Shown here: positions 5,416 through 8,551 of the stretch, piece by piece
How the letters are laid out: the number at the start of each line of letters is the position of its first letter
How positions within the stretch are numbered: position 1 is the stretch's first letter
The notes under the pieces: generated by a model
What the model was told of the DNA's origin: nothing
Databases searched by the model: none
What the model saw: only the letters and a program-made list of their open reading frames with translations
Position numbers and translations under genes: made by a program
Origin: Gemmatimonadota bacterium
GTDB taxonomy: Bacteria > Gemmatimonadota > Gemmatimonadetes > Palauibacterales > Palauibacteraceae
Reading direction: 5' to 3'
DNA length: 8,551 bases
NCBI GenBank assembly: GCA_029863105.1
Contig: JAOTWC010000055.1
Location: 1-8,551 of the forward strand

Positions 5416-5432
5416 AAGAGAGAAGTGAGAGA

Positions 5433-6278
5433 ATGTCTACGATTACTGCGCAGTCAGTGAAGTCCTTGCGTGACCGCACGGGTGCCGGAATGATGGATTG
5501 CAAGAAGGCCTTGCTCGAGGTCGATGGCGACGAAGAAATGGCGATCGACCTGCTGCGCAAATGGGGAGCGGCGAAAGCGGCGACGCGTGCCGAGCGGGAG
5601 ACTCGTGAGGGAATGGTGTGCGTGGCGTCCGGAGACGCTGGGCTCGGGATGGTCGCCGTTTCGAGCGAAACCGACTTCGTCGCGCGCAACGAGGAGTTTC
5701 AGGATTTTTCGGCGCGCCTGGCGACGGCGGTGGCCTCGTCCGATCTGCCGGACGGTGAAGCCATGGACGGCGAACGCCTGCTGAACCGGGAAGCGTTTGC
5801 GTCATTCGCTGCCGAGTTGACAGATCTGCGAACGAAGATCGGCGAGAACATCAGTGTGTATCGGGCGGTGCGGCTCCAACCCTCCGAGGGGTCGAGCACA
5901 GCGTCATACGTGCATTTCGGAGGCAGGATCGGAGTCCTCGTTGAGTTGTCCGGCGCTGGAGGACACGAGGACGCCGCGCGGGATGTTGCCATGCATGTGG
6001 CGGCCGCGAATCCGGTGGGGGTCTCTCCGGACGACATCCCGGCCGGGGAGCGCGAGCGTGAGCGCCAGGTTCTGACCGAGCAAGCGAAGCTGGAAGGAAA
6101 GCCGGAGGCAATCGTCGAGAAGATCGTCGAGGGGCGCATGCGAAAGTTCTATGAGCAGAGTTCGCTGCTTCTCCAGGCCTTCGTAAAGGATTCGGACGTA
6201 TCCGTCGAGCAGATGTTGAGCCGTGAGGCCGAGGGCCTGACGGTTCGACGGTTCGTTCGGTTCCAGATCGGCGAATAA
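5433..6278 (+). CDS. tsf: Elongation factor Ts
   Basis: EF-Ts is the cytoplasmic guanine-nucleotide exchange factor that recycles EF-Tu-GDP during translation elongation. The 281 residues match the E. coli length (283). The UBA-like N-terminal domain has 'LRDRTGAGMMDCKKAL' (12-27), and the EF-Tu-contacting 'SSETDFVARNEEF' box is at 77-89. The dimerisation-type core follows, with 'YVHFGGRIGVLVEL' (159-172) and 'DVAMHVAAANP' (184-194). 'GKPEAIVEKIVEGRMRKFYEQ' spans 222-242 and 'LLLQAFVKD' (245-253) follows. The ATG at 5433 is chosen because family homology starts there; in-frame starts further upstream fall in or just after the rpsB terminator. The protein is complete and unremarkable. pyrH follows after 22 nt. 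Confidence 0.97.
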   Translation: MSTITAQSVKSLRDRTGAGMMDCKKALLEVDGDEEMAIDLLRKWGAAKAATRAERETREGMVCVASGDAGLGMVAVSSETDFVARNEEFQDFSARLATAVASSDLPDGEAMDGERLLNREAFASFAAELTDLRTKIGENISVYRAVRLQPSEGSSTASYVHFGGRIGVLVELSGAGGHEDAARDVAMHVAAANPVGVSPDDIPAGERERERQVLTEQAKLEGKPEAIVEKIVEGRMRKFYEQSSLLLQAFVKDSDVSVEQMLSREAEGLTVRRFVRFQIGE

Positions 6279-6300
6279 TCAAGCGGAAGCAGGGGGCGGC

Positions 6301-7029
6301 ATGGCCGACCTGAAGTATCCTCGTGCTCTGGTGAAACTCTCCGGTGAGTCGCTGGCCGGAGACCGCGGGTTTGGAATCGAACCCGCGGTGGTACAGAAGC
6401 TGACGGAAGAAGTCGGAGCTGTGCACGCCGCTGGTGTGCGGCTGGGCCTCGTGGTGGGCGGCGGGAACATCGTTCGGGGGACGATCGCGAGTCAGCAGGG
6501 TATGGACCGCGTGTCGGCCGACTACATGGGAATGCTGGCCACCGTAATCAACGCGTTGGCCCTGCAGGATTCCCTCGAACGGTCGGGCGTGGAAACGCGC
6601 GTGATGACCGCCATCCGCATGGAACAGCTCGCTGAGCCGTACATTCGCCGGCGAGCGCTCCGACACATCGAGAAGGGGCGGGTCGTCATCTTCGCAGGCG
6701 GTACGGGCAACCCGTACTTCTCCACCGATACCGCTGCCGTTCTTCGCGCGATCGAAATGGAAGCTGACGTGATCCTCAAAGCGACGAACGTCGACGGGGT
6801 CTACTCGGCTGATCCAGTTGAGTATCCGGATGCCGAGCTGTTCGTGGATCTCACCTATCGAGACGTCCTCAAAGACGACCTGAGGGTCATGGATGCGGCC
6901 GCGATCTCTCTGTGCAGGGATAACAACCTTCCGGTGATAGTGTTGAATATCCGGGAGCCGGGGGCGATCCTTGCTGTGCTTCGCGGCGAACGAATCGGCA
7001 CTTTGGTAACCCGAGAGGCATCGCCATGA
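6301..7029 (+). CDS. pyrH: UMP kinase
   Basis: PyrH is the bacterial hexameric UMP kinase of the amino acid kinase fold. It phosphorylates UMP to UDP with ATP, feeding pyrimidine nucleotide and UDP-sugar synthesis in the cytoplasm. The 242 residues equal the usual length. Visible motifs are 'VKLSGESL' (11-18) for phosphate binding, 'VVGGGNIVRG' (51-60), 'DRVSADYMGMLATVINALAL' (69-88), 'FAGGTGNPYFSTDTAA' (131-146) for UMP binding, 'ILKATNVDGVYSADP' (158-172) and 'MDAAAISLCRDNNLPV' (197-212). The ATG follows AGGGGG at 6291-6296 by 4 nt. Its stop overlaps the frr start in ATGA, indicating translational coupling. The tsf-pyrH-frr order is widespread. Confidence 0.97.
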   Translation: MADLKYPRALVKLSGESLAGDRGFGIEPAVVQKLTEEVGAVHAAGVRLGLVVGGGNIVRGTIASQQGMDRVSADYMGMLATVINALALQDSLERSGVETRVMTAIRMEQLAEPYIRRRALRHIEKGRVVIFAGGTGNPYFSTDTAAVLRAIEMEADVILKATNVDGVYSADPVEYPDAELFVDLTYRDVLKDDLRVMDAAAISLCRDNNLPVIVLNIREPGAILAVLRGERIGTLVTREASP

Positions 7030-7583
7030 GCAGTCAGGCACTCAAAGAAGCATCGAGCCAGATGGACCGGAACCTTGAGGCGATCGCGAGAGAGTTTTCC
7101 GGAGTCCGCACGGGAAAGGCGAGTCCGGCGATTCTCGATCTGGTGCAGGTTCCCGCCTACGGATCGGTGATGCCCTTGAAGCAGACCGCGACGGTGACCG
7201 CGCCCGAAGCACAGATGCTGGTCGTACAACCGTGGGACACTTCACTGGTTGGAACCGTGGCAAAAGCGATCCAGGCCGCGGATCTCGGTCTCAACCCGAG
7301 CGTCGACGGCAATCTGATCCGGGTCGCCATTCCGGCGCTGACCGAGGAGCGGAGGCGGGAAATGGTAAAACTCCTGCACCGCATGGCAGAGGAAGGTCGT
7401 ATCGCGGTACGCCATGCTCGACACCGGGCCAAGGCCGAGATCGAGCGTGAAAAGAAAGACGGGGAGGTCAGCGAGGACGAGATGCGCCGGGATCTCGATG
7501 CCCTGCAGAATCTTACTGATGAGCACATTGCCAAACTCGATGAACTCCTGGCACGCAAGGAAACCGAGGTAATGGAAGTATGA
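7026..7583 (+). CDS. frr: Ribosome recycling factor
   Basis: RRF splits post-termination ribosomes together with EF-G. The 185 residues match E. coli RRF. Landmarks are 'FSGVRTGKASPAILD' (24-38), 'VPAYGSVMPLKQTATVT' (42-58), 'VQPWDTSLVGTVAKAI' (67-82), 'ADLGLNPSVDGNLIRVAIP' (85-103) and 'LTEERRREMVK' (105-115), with a C-terminal helix holding 'SEDEMRRDLDALQNLTD' (149-165). The essential Arg132 is kept, but the neighbouring family motif RNVRRDA reads RHARHRA here, with changes at 130, 133 and 134. GAGAGG at 7013-7018 serves as ribosome binding site within the pyrH end. The stop overlaps the next ORF's ATG in ATGA. Confidence 0.96.
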   Translation: MSSQALKEASSQMDRNLEAIAREFSGVRTGKASPAILDLVQVPAYGSVMPLKQTATVTAPEAQMLVVQPWDTSLVGTVAKAIQAADLGLNPSVDGNLIRVAIPALTEERRREMVKLLHRMAEEGRIAVRHARHRAKAEIEREKKDGEVSEDEMRRDLDALQNLTDEHIAKLDELLARKETEVMEV

Positions 7584-7837
7584 CGTCCGATTGGCGCCTG
7601 GCACTGGACATGTATGTGGCCGGCAGGAATCGCGCGGATTCCACGGAACAGAAGCAGGCAGCGGCTACGGCCGCCCGGCGCACGGCAGCCCCGACACGGA
7701 CCTCGGGAACCTCGATTCCGGGCGTCGCCGTATTCGGAGTCCCGATTCCGCAAACGCTCGACTGCTACCGGAATGCCGGTACCTGGCGGAATGGGCTGAA
7801 TGGCGCTTCCGGCGACGAAGCTGGCAGCGGAGCCTGA
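7580..7837 (+). CDS. Small hypothetical protein between frr and tilS
   Basis: I do not recognise this 85-residue protein. Its start overlaps the frr stop in ATGA and is preceded by GAGGT (7566-7570, 9 nt away) and GGAAG (7574-7578), and its end overlaps tilS by 38 nt. This tight packing and the mostly G/C third codon positions favour a real gene. The N-terminus (MTSDWRLALDMYVAGRNR) looks like an amphipathic helix; residues 25-45 are rich in Ala, Thr and Arg; a hydrophobic stretch 'SIPGVAVFGVPIP' spans 45-57; the tail is Gly/Asn-rich. There is one Cys and no clear membrane segment. The other two + frames are also largely open here, so it may instead be a decayed or non-coding spacer. Confidence 0.5.
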   Translation: MTSDWRLALDMYVAGRNRADSTEQKQAAATAARRTAAPTRTSGTSIPGVAVFGVPIPQTLDCYRNAGTWRNGLNGASGDEAGSGA

Positions 7838-8551
7838 GGAGTCTGACACGGAATCGCCGACCGACCTTCGGCAACGGCTGAGCGAACGTCTCCGGGCCCG
7901 TCCAGACCTGCTTCCCGCCGGTAGCCGCATCCTCGTAGCGCTGTCAGGCGGCCCCGATTCAACTGCCCTGAGTCATCTGTTGGCCGAACTTTCCCGGCGA
8001 CACAAGTGGCAAGTGGAAGCAGCCTACTTCGATCACGGCATCCGATCCGGAAGCCGGCAGGAAGGTGATCTGCTGGTCGCTCGCATGCGCTCCCTCGGAA
8101 TTGACGTCCATGTCGGCCGACCGCGGATTCCACTCAGGCACGCCCACGAGCCGATGCGACGTGCCCGGTACGCATGGTTGCATGAAACGGCGGCGGCGCT
8201 GGGTTCCGAGAGGATCGCGACAGGCCACAACCAGGACGATCAGGCGGAAACGGTGCTGTTTCGTGTTCTACGAGGGACCGGAAACCGTGGTCTGACGGGG
8301 ATCCCGGAACGGCGCGGGCCGATCGTGCGTCCGTTGCTGACGATCCCGGCGGCAGAGATCCGTACGTGGCTCGTGCGCGAAGGGATCGACGCCGTCGAAG
8401 ATCCTTCGAATCGGGACCCCCGTTGGGCCCGCAATCGGATCCGCCATGAACTGCTTCCGGCGCTCGAGGAGCACGTCGGAGCGGACGTGCGGCGGCGGCT
8501 GCTGGCGATTCAATCTGCCGCCGAGTCCGTCGAGACCCTGACCGCTGGGAT
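7800..8551 (+). CDS. tilS: tRNA(Ile)-lysidine synthetase, partial at the right edge
   Basis: TilS modifies C34 of the CAU anticodon of a minor tRNA-Ile to lysidine, using ATP and lysine, so that it reads AUA and is charged with isoleucine. About 250 residues are present and the frame is open at the window end. The N-type ATP-pyrophosphatase P-loop 'SGGPDS' is at 49-54, 'YFDHGIR' at 76-82 corresponds to the family's HVDHGLR, 'ATGHNQDDQAETVLFR' is at 140-155, 'RGTGNRGLTGI' at 158-168, and 'EDPSNRDPRWARNRIRH' at 200-216. The C-terminal tRNA-binding domains lie beyond the window. ATG at 7800 directly follows an in-frame TGA (7797-7799), so no longer start is possible; GGCGGA at 7785-7790 may be a weak ribosome binding site. 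About 35 residues precede the catalytic domain. Confidence 0.95.
   Translation, partial: MALPATKLAAEPEESDTESPTDLRQRLSERLRARPDLLPAGSRILVALSGGPDSTALSHLLAELSRRHKWQVEAAYFDHGIRSGSRQEGDLLVARMRSLGIDVHVGRPRIPLRHAHEPMRRARYAWLHETAAALGSERIATGHNQDDQAETVLFRVLRGTGNRGLTGIPERRGPIVRPLLTIPAAEIRTWLVREGIDAVEDPSNRDPRWARNRIRHELLPALEEHVGADVRRRLLAIQSAAESVETLTAG

Noticed and set aside
5352..5432. A 27-codon N-terminal extension of EF-Ts
   Set aside because: Its GTG lies in the 3' arm of the rpsB terminator and the extra residues do not match the family, which begins at the ATG at 5433.
4946..5689. A 247-codon open frame on the minus strand over the S2 tail
   Set aside because: It crosses the rpsB terminator and runs into tsf on the opposite strand. 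The repetitive Arg/Pro/His sequence mirrors the acidic GC-rich codons of the S2 tail.
5851..7041. A 396-codon open frame on the minus strand
   Set aside because: It is antisense to tsf and pyrH, both complete with family motifs, and its translation has low-complexity Arg/Pro/His-rich sequence with no recognisable domain.
7591..7881. An alternative + frame of 96 codons between frr and tilS
   Set aside because: It lacks the ATGA coupling and well-placed ribosome binding site of the frame starting at 7580, and it runs deeper into tilS (82 nt overlap).
1..8551. CRISPR array, tRNA, rRNA or insertion sequence
   Set aside because: Scanning by eye on both strands showed no regularly spaced repeats, no tRNA-like cloverleaf or terminal CCA context, no rRNA-like sequence and no transposase or flanking inverted repeats.

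Overview
The window is a gene-dense, GC-rich bacterial chromosome segment with every supported gene on the + strand. Nothing in it looks mobile: no transposase, integrase, tRNA, rRNA or CRISPR array was seen. The gene order rplM-rpsI-rpsB-tsf-pyrH-frr, together with a short primary-type sigma factor that lacks region 1.1 and carries a 'SYAVWWIRQSIL' region 2.4, suggests a member of the FCB group. A Gemmatimonadota-like organism is my best guess, but this is inference from sequence style and cannot be proved from the window.

Layout: (1) 1-186, left edge with no confident gene and an odd cluster of five six-base palindromes. (2) 187-3238, a run of four genes: thpR (2H-family RNA 2',3'-cyclic phosphodiesterase), an unrecognised membrane-anchored protein, lepB (signal peptidase I) and an RpoD-like sigma-70 factor. 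(3) 3239-3417, the regulatory leader of rplM. It has a candidate sigma-70 promoter with a perfect TTGACA, a strong intrinsic terminator inside the predicted 5' leader, a second hairpin that pairs with the terminator's U-tract, and three copies of TGGACCGG. (4) 3418-5325, rplM, rpsI (TTG start) and rpsB, whose protein has a roughly 113-residue charged C-terminal tail. A textbook intrinsic terminator lies directly after rpsB. (5) 5433-8551, tsf, pyrH, frr, a small unrecognised ORF and tilS. The junctions in the second half are tight (ATGA overlaps at pyrH/frr and frr/orf85, then a 38-nt overlap of orf85 with tilS), which suggests translational coupling. tilS runs off the right edge.

Most of the genes serve protein synthesis: ribosomal proteins L13, S9 and S2, elongation factor Ts, ribosome recycling factor and tRNA-Ile lysidine synthetase. 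UMP kinase supplies pyrimidine nucleotides, LepB matures exported proteins and the sigma factor directs transcription. No clear new multi-gene system is present. The observations most worth following are the structured rplM leader, the rpsB/tsf terminator plus a tsf leader hairpin with an SD-like arm, the S2 tail and the small ORF between frr and tilS.
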